Part shown: positions 51,605 through 59,370 of the stretch, piece by piece
How the letters are laid out: each line of letters begins with the position of its first letter
Position numbering within the stretch: position 1 is the stretch's first letter
Assembly: GCA_965238125.1 (NCBI GenBank)
Contig: OZ250179.1
Span: forward strand, 5,766,001-5,830,000
DNA length: 64,000 nt
From: UBA6623 sp965238125
GTDB lineage: Bacteria > Acidobacteriota > Terriglobia > Bryobacterales > UBA6623
Direction of reading: 5' to 3'
Notes under the pieces: generated by a model
What the model was told of the DNA's origin: nothing
The model's input: the letters and a program-made list of their open reading frames with translations, nothing else
Databases searched by the model: none
Translations under genes and position numbers: made by a program

Positions 51605-52975
51605 ATGCCCATAGAGACGACGACCCAGACACCTCGGAGCGACCCGGCTGAACTCGAGAGCCGGGACATGATGCTCAACATCGGCCCCGCGCACCCGGCC
51701 ATGCACGGGATCGTCCGGATCGTGGCCAAGCTCGACGGGGAGCAGATCCAAGAGGCCGACGTGGAGATCGGCTACCTCCATCGCGGCTTCGAGAAGATGG
51801 CGGAAACGGTCGACTACAACGGCGTCATCCCTTACACTGACCGGCTCAACTACGTCTCCCCGCTCATTAACAACATGGGCTACTGCATGGCCGTGGAAAA
51901 GCTCCTTGGCATCTCGGTTCCCGAACGCTGCCACTACGTACGGGTCATCCTCTCGGAGATTTCCCGGATCTCGGACCACCTCACCTGCGTGGGGGCGAGC
52001 GCCATGGAGTTGGGAGCCTTCACCGTCTTTCTCTACATGATCAAGGCCCGCGAATATCTCTGGGAACTCATCGAGAAGGTAACCGGGGCCCGCCTGACGG
52101 TCAGCTACTGCCGGGTCGGCGGCGTGAAGGGCGACCTCCCCGAAGACTTCGCGGAACCCTGCGCCAAAGCCTTTGAGGAGACGCGCAAGGTGCTCAAGGA
52201 AGCCGATGGGCTGCTCACCCGCAACCGGCTCTTCGCGGACCGCATGATGGGAACGGGAGTAATCTCCGCCGAAGACGCCATCTCCTACGGGATCACGGGG
52301 CCGTTTCTCCGCGGCAGCGGCTCGGACTATGACGTGCGCAAGGACTGCCCCTACGCCGTCTACGATAGGCTGCCCTTCGACGTGCCGGTCGGCACCCGCG
52401 GAGACAACATGGATCGCTATCTCGTGCGCATGGAGGAGATGGAACAGTCCATGCGCATTGTGGAGAGGGCGCTGGCCGACATGCCGCGCGGACCCGTCCT
52501 CGTCAACCCTGAGACTGGGCGGCCCATCCCGGCGGCGGAGATGGTGGACGAGGCGAAAATGGGCAACATCGTCTCCATTTCAGGCGCGAGCCCAGTGACA
52601 TGTCCAACTCTCGAGGGCGCGAATCAGGCTCAACATCCTTCCATCGCGACGGACGAAAAGCGGGTCTTCTTCCCTCCCAAGGAGGATACCTACGGCAACA
52701 TCGAAGGCCTTATGCAGCAATTCAAATTGGTCATGTTCGGCCACGGAGTGCGGCCGCCCCAAGGCGAGACTTACTTCCCGGTGGAAGGGGCCAATGGGGA
52801 GCTCGGTTTCTACGTGGTGAGCGACGGAGCCAGTGGCGCTTACCGCGTGCGGGTCCGTCCCCCCTGCTTTGCCATCATGTCCGCTCTGTCCAAACTCCTC
52901 ACCGGCGACATGATCGCCGACATGATCCCCACCTTCGGGTCCGTCAACATGATTGGTGGGGAACTCGACCGGTGA
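51605..52975 (+). CDS. nuoD: NADH-quinone oxidoreductase subunit D
   Basis: The start is the ATG at 51605; the six codons upstream overlap nuoC. The 456-aa product has the quinone-site His of MLNIGPAHPAMHGIVRIVAK and the conserved core VEIGYLHRGFEKMAE and YTDRLNYVSPLINNMGYCMA. It ends DMIPTFGSVNMIGGELDR, which matches the family's PSFVSVNMxxADxDR ending. A ~50-residue insertion near residue 345-385 (NIVSISGASPVTCPTLEGAN) makes it longer than the ~400-aa typical size. Confidence 0.96.
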   Translation: MPIETTTQTPRSDPAELESRDMMLNIGPAHPAMHGIVRIVAKLDGEQIQEADVEIGYLHRGFEKMAETVDYNGVIPYTDRLNYVSPLINNMGYCMAVEKLLGISVPERCHYVRVILSEISRISDHLTCVGASAMELGAFTVFLYMIKAREYLWELIEKVTGARLTVSYCRVGGVKGDLPEDFAEPCAKAFEETRKVLKEADGLLTRNRLFADRMMGTGVISAEDAISYGITGPFLRGSGSDYDVRKDCPYAVYDRLPFDVPVGTRGDNMDRYLVRMEEMEQSMRIVERALADMPRGPVLVNPETGRPIPAAEMVDEAKMGNIVSISGASPVTCPTLEGANQAQHPSIATDEKRVFFPPKEDTYGNIEGLMQQFKLVMFGHGVRPPQGETYFPVEGANGELGFYVVSDGASGAYRVRVRPPCFAIMSALSKLLTGDMIADMIPTFGSVNMIGGELDR

Positions 52976-54771
52976 ATTTCTCGGAACTTGACGGTAAAGC
53001 CGGGGAGATCCTCGCGCGTTACGAGTATCCGAAGGCAGCCATGCTGCCGCTGTTGTGGCTCGTCCAGGAGAATCAGGGTTATGTTTCGGGGGAAGCGGAG
53101 GCTTGGGTAGGACGTACCCTTGGCGTGGCCCGGTCCCACGTGCGCGAGGCGGTGTCCTTTTACAACATGTACCACACCAAACCCGTGGGCCGGCGCGAGC
53201 TTCGGGTTTGCACGAGTCTGCCATGCCTGTTGCGCGGAGGGGAGGATCTGCTGGACCGGATCAAGGAGAGACTGAAGGTCGGCCCAGGCGAGACCACCCC
53301 CGGCGGGGAAGTCACCCTCACCGAAGTCGAGTGTCTGTGTGCCTGCGAGATGGCGCCCATGGCCCAACTCGACGAACGCTTCGTCGGTCCTCTCGAGGGC
53401 GAGGCGGTCGACACCCTCATCCAGGACGCGCTCACGGAACCGGGCAACGCGGAATCGACCCCTGAGCCCGACCCTTTCATCTGCTCGGACGGGCCGGTGC
53501 TTTCCACGCGCTTCAAGGATCCGCAGGGAACCTGGTTGGAGTCCTACGTCGCGGACAGCGGATACGTCGCGGCCCGCAAAGCTCTCACCTCGATGACACC
53601 CGAGCAAGTGATCGAGGAGGTCTCCAACGCCAAATTGCGCGGGCTGGGCGGAGCGGGGTTTCCGGCCGGAAGAAAGTGGTCCTTCGTTCCCAAGGAAACA
53701 ACCAAGCCCAAGTACCTCGTGGTCAACGCGGACGAGGGTGAGCCGGGCACGTTCAAAGACCGCTACATCATGGAGCGGGACCCGCACGCCTTGCTCGAAG
53801 GCATGATCATCTCGGCCTATGCCATTGGCAGCCACAAGGCCTACGTCTACATTCGAGGCGAGTATTTCCAATCGGCCAAGCGCCTGCAACGCGCCATCGA
53901 TGAGGCCCGCGGTCGGAATTGGCTTGGCGAAAACATCCAGGGGACCGGCTTCGACCTGGATGTGGTGATCCACCGGGGCGCCGGCGCCTATATCTGCGGC
54001 GAGGAGACCGCGCTGCTGACTTCGCTCGAGGGCGGGAAGGGTTTTCCCCGGCTCAAGCCCCCCTTCCCCGCGATTTCGGGGCTTTTCGCCTCCCCCACCA
54101 TCGTGAACAACGTGGAGACCCTGGCCTGTGTCCCTTTCATTCTGCGCCATGGAGCGGAACGATTTGCCGAAATAGGCACAGAACGTCAAGGCGGCACGCG
54201 GCTCTTTTGCGTCAGCGGACATGTCGTCCGGCCCGGCGTTTACGAGGAGCCGGTCAGCGTTACCCTGCGCGAACTCATCGAGAAGGCCGGCGGCGTGCGC
54301 GACGGCAACAAGCTCAAGGCCGTCATCCCCGGAGGTATCTCCGCCAAGATCCTGACAGCCGACGAGGTCGACGTCGCCATGGACTTTGACTCCCTGATGG
54401 CCGCGGGCAGCATGGCGGGGTCCGGGGGCGTGATCGTGATGGATGAGACCACCTGCATGGTCCAGGCGCTCGATTCCGCCGCGCGGTTTTTCGCCGACGA
54501 GTCCTGCGGTCAATGCTCGCCGTGCCGGGAGGGGACGGGCTGGGTCCATCGCATCTTGCGGCGTATCATCGACGGAAAAGGCAGTGTTCAAGACTTGGAC
54601 GATCTCCTCGCCATCGCCGGCGACATGGAAGGGAACACGATTTGCGTCTTCGCGGACGCGGCCGCCTGGCCGGTCCAGTCCTACATCAAGAAGTTTCGGC
54701 ACGAGTTTGAGGAGTATATCCGCACCGGGCAGAGCGCCGAGGAAAAGGAGGCGGTGGCATGCCCAGCCTGA
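52972..54771 (+). CDS. nuoF: NuoE-NuoF fusion, NADH-binding module of complex I
   Basis: The GTG at 52972 overlaps the nuoD stop and is the true start; the longer frame upstream lies inside nuoD. The 599-aa product joins two subunits. Residues 1-~165 are NuoE with [2Fe-2S] N1a ligands in VCTSLPCLLRGGEDLLDR and EVECLCACEMAPMAQLDE. The rest is NuoF: LRGLGGAGFPAGRKWSFVP (NADH/FMN), NADEGEPGTFKDRYIMERDP, GAGAYICGEETALLTSLEGG, and the [4Fe-4S] N3 ligands SCGQCSPCREGTGWVHR. The fusion keeps all cofactor ligands. Confidence 0.97.
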   Translation: MNFSELDGKAGEILARYEYPKAAMLPLLWLVQENQGYVSGEAEAWVGRTLGVARSHVREAVSFYNMYHTKPVGRRELRVCTSLPCLLRGGEDLLDRIKERLKVGPGETTPGGEVTLTEVECLCACEMAPMAQLDERFVGPLEGEAVDTLIQDALTEPGNAESTPEPDPFICSDGPVLSTRFKDPQGTWLESYVADSGYVAARKALTSMTPEQVIEEVSNAKLRGLGGAGFPAGRKWSFVPKETTKPKYLVVNADEGEPGTFKDRYIMERDPHALLEGMIISAYAIGSHKAYVYIRGEYFQSAKRLQRAIDEARGRNWLGENIQGTGFDLDVVIHRGAGAYICGEETALLTSLEGGKGFPRLKPPFPAISGLFASPTIVNNVETLACVPFILRHGAERFAEIGTERQGGTRLFCVSGHVVRPGVYEEPVSVTLRELIEKAGGVRDGNKLKAVIPGGISAKILTADEVDVAMDFDSLMAAGSMAGSGGVIVMDETTCMVQALDSAARFFADESCGQCSPCREGTGWVHRILRRIIDGKGSVQDLDDLLAIAGDMEGNTICVFADAAAWPVQSYIKKFRHEFEEYIRTGQSAEEKEAVACPA

Positions 54772-56417
54772 GCATCGACGGCCGTGAGGTGAATGCGGCC
54801 GAAGGGACCATGGTCATCCAGGCTGCGGAGGAGTTGGGCATCTTCATTCCGCGTTACTGTTACCACCCCGGGCTCTCCATCGCGGGCAACTGCCGCATCT
54901 GCTTGGTGGAAGTAGAGAAGTTCCCCAAGCTGCAGATCGCCTGCAACACCTTCGTCAGCGAGGGAATGGTCGTCCATACCAACAGCGAGAAGGCCGAGGA
55001 CGGCCGGCGCGCGGTGCTGGAGTTTCTGCTGGCCAACCATCCGCTCGACTGTCCGGTCTGTGATCAGTCGGGCGAGTGCGACCTGCAGAACTTCTACATG
55101 AACTTCGGGCTCTATGACCCGCGCTTCCGGGAGCACAAGGTCAAAAAGAAAAAGGCCGTGGAACTCGGTCCCCATGTGATGCTGGATCAGGAGCGCTGTA
55201 TCCTCTGCTCCCGTTGCGTGCGCTTCACCGACGAGATCACCAAGACCGGCGAGTTCGGCATTTTCAACCGCGGGGACCGGGCCGAATTGGGACTCTACCC
55301 CGGCGACGTCCTCGACAATCCCTACTCGGCCAACGTCGTGGACATCTGTCCCGTGGGAGCCCTGACCGAAAGTGATTTCCGTTTCAAAGCGAGGGTCTGG
55401 TACCTCTCCAGCGCCCCTACGGTCTGCAACGGCTGCAGCCAGGGGTGCAACGTGGACATGCATTACGTGCTCGACAGGCCCTATTTGAACGACGGGGCAA
55501 GGGTCGTGCGCATCAAGCCCCGCTACAACCCGGATGTCAACCAATGGTGGTTATGCGACGAGGGGCGCTACGGCTTTGGCTGGGTCGATCGGGGTCGTCT
55601 CCTCAACGTGCGCGGGCCGTCGGCCAATGGTCGGAATGGCGCGGACGCAACTTGGGAGCAGGCCCTCGATGCCATCTCAACGGCTTTGGGAGGGCTGGCC
55701 ACCGAGGCACGGGAAGGCGGCCTGAACGGAACCGGGAAAAGGATCGGCGTGATCGCCTCGGCCCAGCTCACCAACGAGGAATTGTTCTTGATCCGGGAAA
55801 TCTTCAGGGGTGCTTTGGGGGCTCAGGTCAGCGCTTCGGTTCCGGAGACGTCCGGGTCCTCGGACGACTTCTTGATCAAGGCGGACAAGAACCCCAACAC
55901 GCTGGGAGCAACTCTGCTCGGCCTGGCCGGCCCGGATGCGCCCGACACCAAGCACATTGTGGACGAGGCCCTGGCCGGGAATCTTGACGTCCTGTGGGTC
56001 GCCGGTCATGACCTGGTGGAGCTGTTTGGAGAGGAGAACGTCCGAAAGCTTCGAGAGAAAGTCGGCCTGTTCGTCTTCTCGGGCACGAACGAGAACGCCA
56101 CCGCGCCGCTGGCTCATTGGGTCCTGCCAAGCGCGGCCTATGTCGAGAAGGACGGCACCTTCGTAAATTGCCACGGCCGCCTCCAGCGTATCGGCCGGGC
56201 CTTTGCTCCGGTGGGGGACTCCCGGGAAGACTGGCGCATTCTGCTGGAATTAGCCGAACGGCTGGGTCTGGGGTTCGATTGGCGGGACCCGGAGCGGATC
56301 TTCCTAGCGCTGGCCGCGGCCGAGCCGTCCTTCACGGAATTGAGTTATAAGGCGATCGGCGCGCAAGGTGTTGACGTGGCGACGGCCAAGCCCGCGCCCG
56401 AGGCGATCGCACCATGA
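54759..56417 (+). CDS. nuoG: NADH-quinone oxidoreductase subunit G
   Basis: The 552-aa product carries the [2Fe-2S] N1b site (RYCYHPGLSIAGNCRICLVE and later IACNTFVSEG), the His/Cys N5 region (CPVCDQSGECDLQNFYMNFG), and the [4Fe-4S] N4/N7-type motifs (LDQERCILCSRCVRFTDEIT; APTVCNGCSQGCNVDMHYV). The molybdopterin-like domain follows, with the divergent C-terminus shortened relative to the ~900-aa E. coli form. Its stop codon sits inside a 24-bp direct repeat. The gene overlaps nuoF by 13 bases. Confidence 0.96.
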   Translation: MPSLSIDGREVNAAEGTMVIQAAEELGIFIPRYCYHPGLSIAGNCRICLVEVEKFPKLQIACNTFVSEGMVVHTNSEKAEDGRRAVLEFLLANHPLDCPVCDQSGECDLQNFYMNFGLYDPRFREHKVKKKKAVELGPHVMLDQERCILCSRCVRFTDEITKTGEFGIFNRGDRAELGLYPGDVLDNPYSANVVDICPVGALTESDFRFKARVWYLSSAPTVCNGCSQGCNVDMHYVLDRPYLNDGARVVRIKPRYNPDVNQWWLCDEGRYGFGWVDRGRLLNVRGPSANGRNGADATWEQALDAISTALGGLATEAREGGLNGTGKRIGVIASAQLTNEELFLIREIFRGALGAQVSASVPETSGSSDDFLIKADKNPNTLGATLLGLAGPDAPDTKHIVDEALAGNLDVLWVAGHDLVELFGEENVRKLREKVGLFVFSGTNENATAPLAHWVLPSAAYVEKDGTFVNCHGRLQRIGRAFAPVGDSREDWRILLELAERLGLGFDWRDPERIFLALAAAEPSFTELSYKAIGAQGVDVATAKPAPEAIAP

Positions 56418-56542
56418 TGGCAAAAATGGGGGCTGTACCGAGCGCCGACCGAAATAGTTCCATTGAATCAGTAACCGCATCCGGCGCGATGTGGACTGTA
56501 CCCGATTTTTTCACAGCCCCCGAGGCGATCGCACCATGATGG
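56397..56542. repeat. Insertion flanked by 24-bp direct repeats between nuoG and nuoH
   Basis: The 24 bases around GGCGATCGCACCATGATGG occur at 56397-56420 and again at 56519-56542. The 98 bases between them have terminal inverted repeats (GGGGGCTGT at 56428, ACAGCCCCC at 56513). Without the insertion nuoG and nuoH would overlap at ATGA, as their neighbours do. It is a recent-looking insertion with a duplicated target that preserved both genes. Confidence 0.85.
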
Positions 56543-57630
56543 AAGACCTGTTCATCAAGCTCGCCTTGGCGGGGGTGGTCTTTTTCGGGGTCCTGAACCT
56601 GGCGGGCCTGCATACGTGGGTGGAGCGGAAACAGTCGGCCCTCATCCAGGATCGGATCGGGGCCAACCGCGCCGATATCTTCGGTTTTCGCGCGCTGGGA
56701 CTGTTTCACGCCCTCGCCGACGCGGTCAAAATGTTTACCAAGGAGGACATCGTCCCGGCCCGCGCGGACAAGACCCTCCATGCCCTGGCCCCTTTCTTCT
56801 CGGTCTTCTTCGCCCTGGTGGCCTTCGCCGCGATTCCCTTTGGGGACCGCCTCATTCTGGGGGAGGGCCGCGTCATCGAACTCCAAGTCGCGAAGATCGA
56901 CGTAGCGCTGCTGTACATCTTCGCCATGCTCTCGCTCGGTGTCTATGGCGTGATCCTCGCCGGCTTTGCGTCGCGAAACAACTACGCGATCCTGGGAGGA
57001 CTGCGGGCCACCGCGCAGCTGATCTCCTACGAAATCGCTCTGGGTATCGCCGTCGTCGGCGTGATCATGGTCTACGGAACCATGGATTTGGGCGACTTGG
57101 TGCGGGCCCAGGGCCAAATGATCGGCGGCTGGATCCCTTTCTGGGGGATAGTCGCCCAGCCCGTGGCCTTTATTGTCTTCGTGACCGCGGCGCTGGCTGA
57201 AACCAAAAGGGTTCCCTTTGACCTGCCGGAAGGGGAATCGGAGATCATCGGCTATTTCGTCGAGTACAGCGGAATGAAATTCGGTATGTTCTTCCTCACG
57301 GACTTCCTGGAAACCATCATGGTAGCTTGCCTGGCCACCACGCTCTTTTTCGGCGGGTGGCAGGTGCCCTTCCTTATGCCGGACGGATTTCACTTCCCCT
57401 GGGGCGCGGAACTCCTCGTTCCTCATCTGGTCTACGTCCTGCTCGGGGTGGCGAGCTTTTCGACCAAGGTCCTCATTTTTTGCTGGCTGTTCATGCAAAT
57501 ACGCTGGACGCTGCCGCGCTTCCGCTATGATCAGCTCATGAAACTGGGCTGGAAGGGGCTGTTCCCGATCTCGGTGGCCAACGTAGCGGTGACGGCCGTT
57601 GTGCTGCTCATTCTTGGGGAGACGCCGTAA
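56536..57630 (+). CDS. nuoH: NADH-quinone oxidoreductase subunit H
   Basis: The start is the ATG at 56536 or the next ATG; both lie inside the second repeat copy, and the frame upstream of it belongs to the insertion. The 364-aa product has about eight helices. It holds LHTWVERKQSALIQDRIGAN, GFRALGLFHALADAVKMFTK with the quinone-channel charges, and ETKRVPFDLPEGESEIIGYF. NuoH connects the peripheral arm with the pumps. It overlaps nuoI by one base (TAATG). Confidence 0.97.
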   Translation: MMEDLFIKLALAGVVFFGVLNLAGLHTWVERKQSALIQDRIGANRADIFGFRALGLFHALADAVKMFTKEDIVPARADKTLHALAPFFSVFFALVAFAAIPFGDRLILGEGRVIELQVAKIDVALLYIFAMLSLGVYGVILAGFASRNNYAILGGLRATAQLISYEIALGIAVVGVIMVYGTMDLGDLVRAQGQMIGGWIPFWGIVAQPVAFIVFVTAALAETKRVPFDLPEGESEIIGYFVEYSGMKFGMFFLTDFLETIMVACLATTLFFGGWQVPFLMPDGFHFPWGAELLVPHLVYVLLGVASFSTKVLIFCWLFMQIRWTLPRFRYDQLMKLGWKGLFPISVANVAVTAVVLLILGETP

Positions 57631-58280
57631 TGGCCGTAAGAGTTGTTCGCAGACCGGAGCTGACCTTTTGGGAGAAGACCTACCTCCCCCAGATCATTAG
57701 CGGACTCAAGATCACCTCCACCCACTTCTTCCGCAACCTCTTTCTCCACACGGCCCACCTCGTGGGCCGTTTCAAGCACCTTCCCGCCTCGGCCACCATC
57801 CAGTATCCCGAGGAGCTCAGGCCTCTCATGTCGAGGTTCCGCAGTCGCCACCGGCTCACCCTGCGCGAGGATGGCACTCCCCGCTGCGTTGGTTGCATGC
57901 TCTGCGAGACGGTCTGCCCGGCCAAGTGCATTACCATCGTGCCCGCAGAGCATCCCGACCCCAACGTCGAGAAATACCCGGTTCGCTTCGACATCGACCT
58001 GGGCGTCTGCGTCTATTGCGGGTATTGTGTCGAGGTGTGCCCCGAGGATGCGATTCGTATGGACACAGGAATCCTCGACCTGGCGGCCTACTCAAGAGAG
58101 GCCATGCAGCTCGACATCCATGAGCTGATGGACCCTGCGCTGCGTAAACCGCTCAGCGACTGCAACCTAAAGTTCCCCCACAAGTGCGAGCTAAGCGGCG
58201 GAGAGGTGAAGGGCAGCTGGGACGGCGTCGACGCCTCACGGGGCCAATCCAAAGGGCGGGCGGAGGCACTCTTGCCGTGA
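57630..58280 (+). CDS. nuoI: NADH-quinone oxidoreductase subunit I
   Basis: The 216-aa product has two ferredoxin-type [4Fe-4S] motifs, RCVGCMLCETVCPAKCITIV (near residue 85) and VCVYCGYCVEVCPEDAIRMD (near residue 127), which give clusters N6a and N6b. A C-terminal extension of ~50 residues (HKCELSGGEVKGSWDGVDAS) is not part of the Fe-S fold. It is the last gene of the operon; no clear terminator hairpin with a T-run follows. Confidence 0.96.
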   Translation: MAVRVVRRPELTFWEKTYLPQIISGLKITSTHFFRNLFLHTAHLVGRFKHLPASATIQYPEELRPLMSRFRSRHRLTLREDGTPRCVGCMLCETVCPAKCITIVPAEHPDPNVEKYPVRFDIDLGVCVYCGYCVEVCPEDAIRMDTGILDLAAYSREAMQLDIHELMDPALRKPLSDCNLKFPHKCELSGGEVKGSWDGVDASRGQSKGRAEALLP

Positions 58281-58555
58281 AAATTCTCAACCTCCCCCCT
58301 CCTCCACAACCGGCGGATGGCGGCAGCGGTTGTCCGTCATGCGCTCCATACACTCATCTACCGTGGCCTTAAGGTTCACCGTGACGGGGAGGGGTCCCGT
58401 CCCCGATCTCCCTCGATCTCCCTCCCCTCATTTTCGAGAAAACGCCCGGGTCCATGACGGCCCGAGCCGCCCGGGTCACCCCTCCGGATTAGCCCCCTGC
58501 TTCGCTCCCGAGAAATCGTTCTAAGTTATTGATGTCGTTTGGGATGTGATCGAAA

Positions 58556-58783
58556 ATTGGCTTCGTTTCGTCGAATTGGTTGGGGCTTGGGCTTGCACTC
58601 CTCTTTTGCGCCTTGCCTGTCCGCGCTCTTCCCGCGGAGCTTGCCTGTAGAGCGGGCGGCGGGGACGGCTGCGGGTCGCCGCGAACTGCCCGTAGCGCGG
58701 TTCCAAGTTTTACACGTCCCAGTTATTGATATCGCATAAGTTTTACGCCTTTTCTTTGCGGGAATTGGCTTTGTTTCGTCGAA
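58556..58783 (-). repeat. Two inverted-orientation copies of the GACGAAACGAAGCCAAT repeat
   Basis: ATTGGCTTCGTTTCGTCGAA (58556-58575) and ATTGGCTTTGTTTCGTCGAA (58764-58783) are the reverse complement of the motif found three times at 1095-1355. Each is preceded ~40-60 bases upstream by GTTATTGAT(G/A)TCG (58527 and 58723). Confidence 0.8.
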
Positions 58784-59119
58784 ATCCTTCGCCGGGGACG
58801 GCCCCTCTCGTTCAGGTTTGCTTCACTCAGGCCGCGGGGCCTATGCAGAGAGCGAGGGGTGAATTTGGCCTGGGCCTCATCTGGGTCGCGATCGCGGATC
58901 GTCGGGTCGGGGCGCCCTTCTTAGTAAAGATGCCTTATTGGGGCCCGGGGGCTCGGCGTCCGAGATCCGCTAAGTTAGTGACTCAGCGGGATATGCGGGG
59001 CATGGGGATCGATCCAGGATTCGCGAAATTGGGTTCGTTCGGCAATGATTTTTCGGGCCGCTTCGTGGGCTTTTCTGGTCCTCCTTGGCCTGTCGCCAGC
59101 GAGCTTTGGCGCGGCCTCG

Positions 59120-59168
59120 CCGTGCTTGGGATAGCGGTCGTGTCAAGCCGGTCTTGGCCGAGTTCGGG
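59120..59168 (+). repeat. 50-bp intergenic repeat, copy 2
   Basis: It matches 19535-19584 except for about seven changes, and again is followed by C-rich CCGAACTCC units. Confidence 0.7.
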
Positions 59169-59370
59169 CTCCGTCCCCGAACTCCCCCCCGAACTCCCGC
59201 CCCCGAACTCCCCCCTCCCCGGTTCCCCCTATGCACGCCAGCGGCACACGGGCAGTCCCAGGTCAGCAGGGCCACAGAAGCTTTTGGTATAATAGTGTGC
59301 TGAATTAGCCCATTTCGAACGATTGCACTTCCTGTTCCCCAATGGGCCAGAAAACTGGGAGGACTTGGGA

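Larger units (their letters stand above)
58281..59370. other. Large noncoding tract with repeats
   Basis: No gene is supported. The tract has GATCTCCCTC-type runs (58405-58432), two copies of the TTCGTTTCGTCGAA motif with their flanking ATTGAT-T-TCG sequence, a degenerate third copy at 59027, the 50-bp repeat at 59120-59168, and a CCCCGAACTCC run to ~59220. It separates complex I from the defence-like island. Confidence 0.6.

Noticed and set aside
52600..52971. N-terminal 124 codons of the NuoEF open frame
   Set aside because: They lie inside nuoD in another frame; the NuoE-like sequence begins at the GTG at 52972.
56491..56535. Upstream start of nuoH at 56491
   Set aside because: The extra codons come from the inserted element, while the conserved NuoH sequence starts at 56536.
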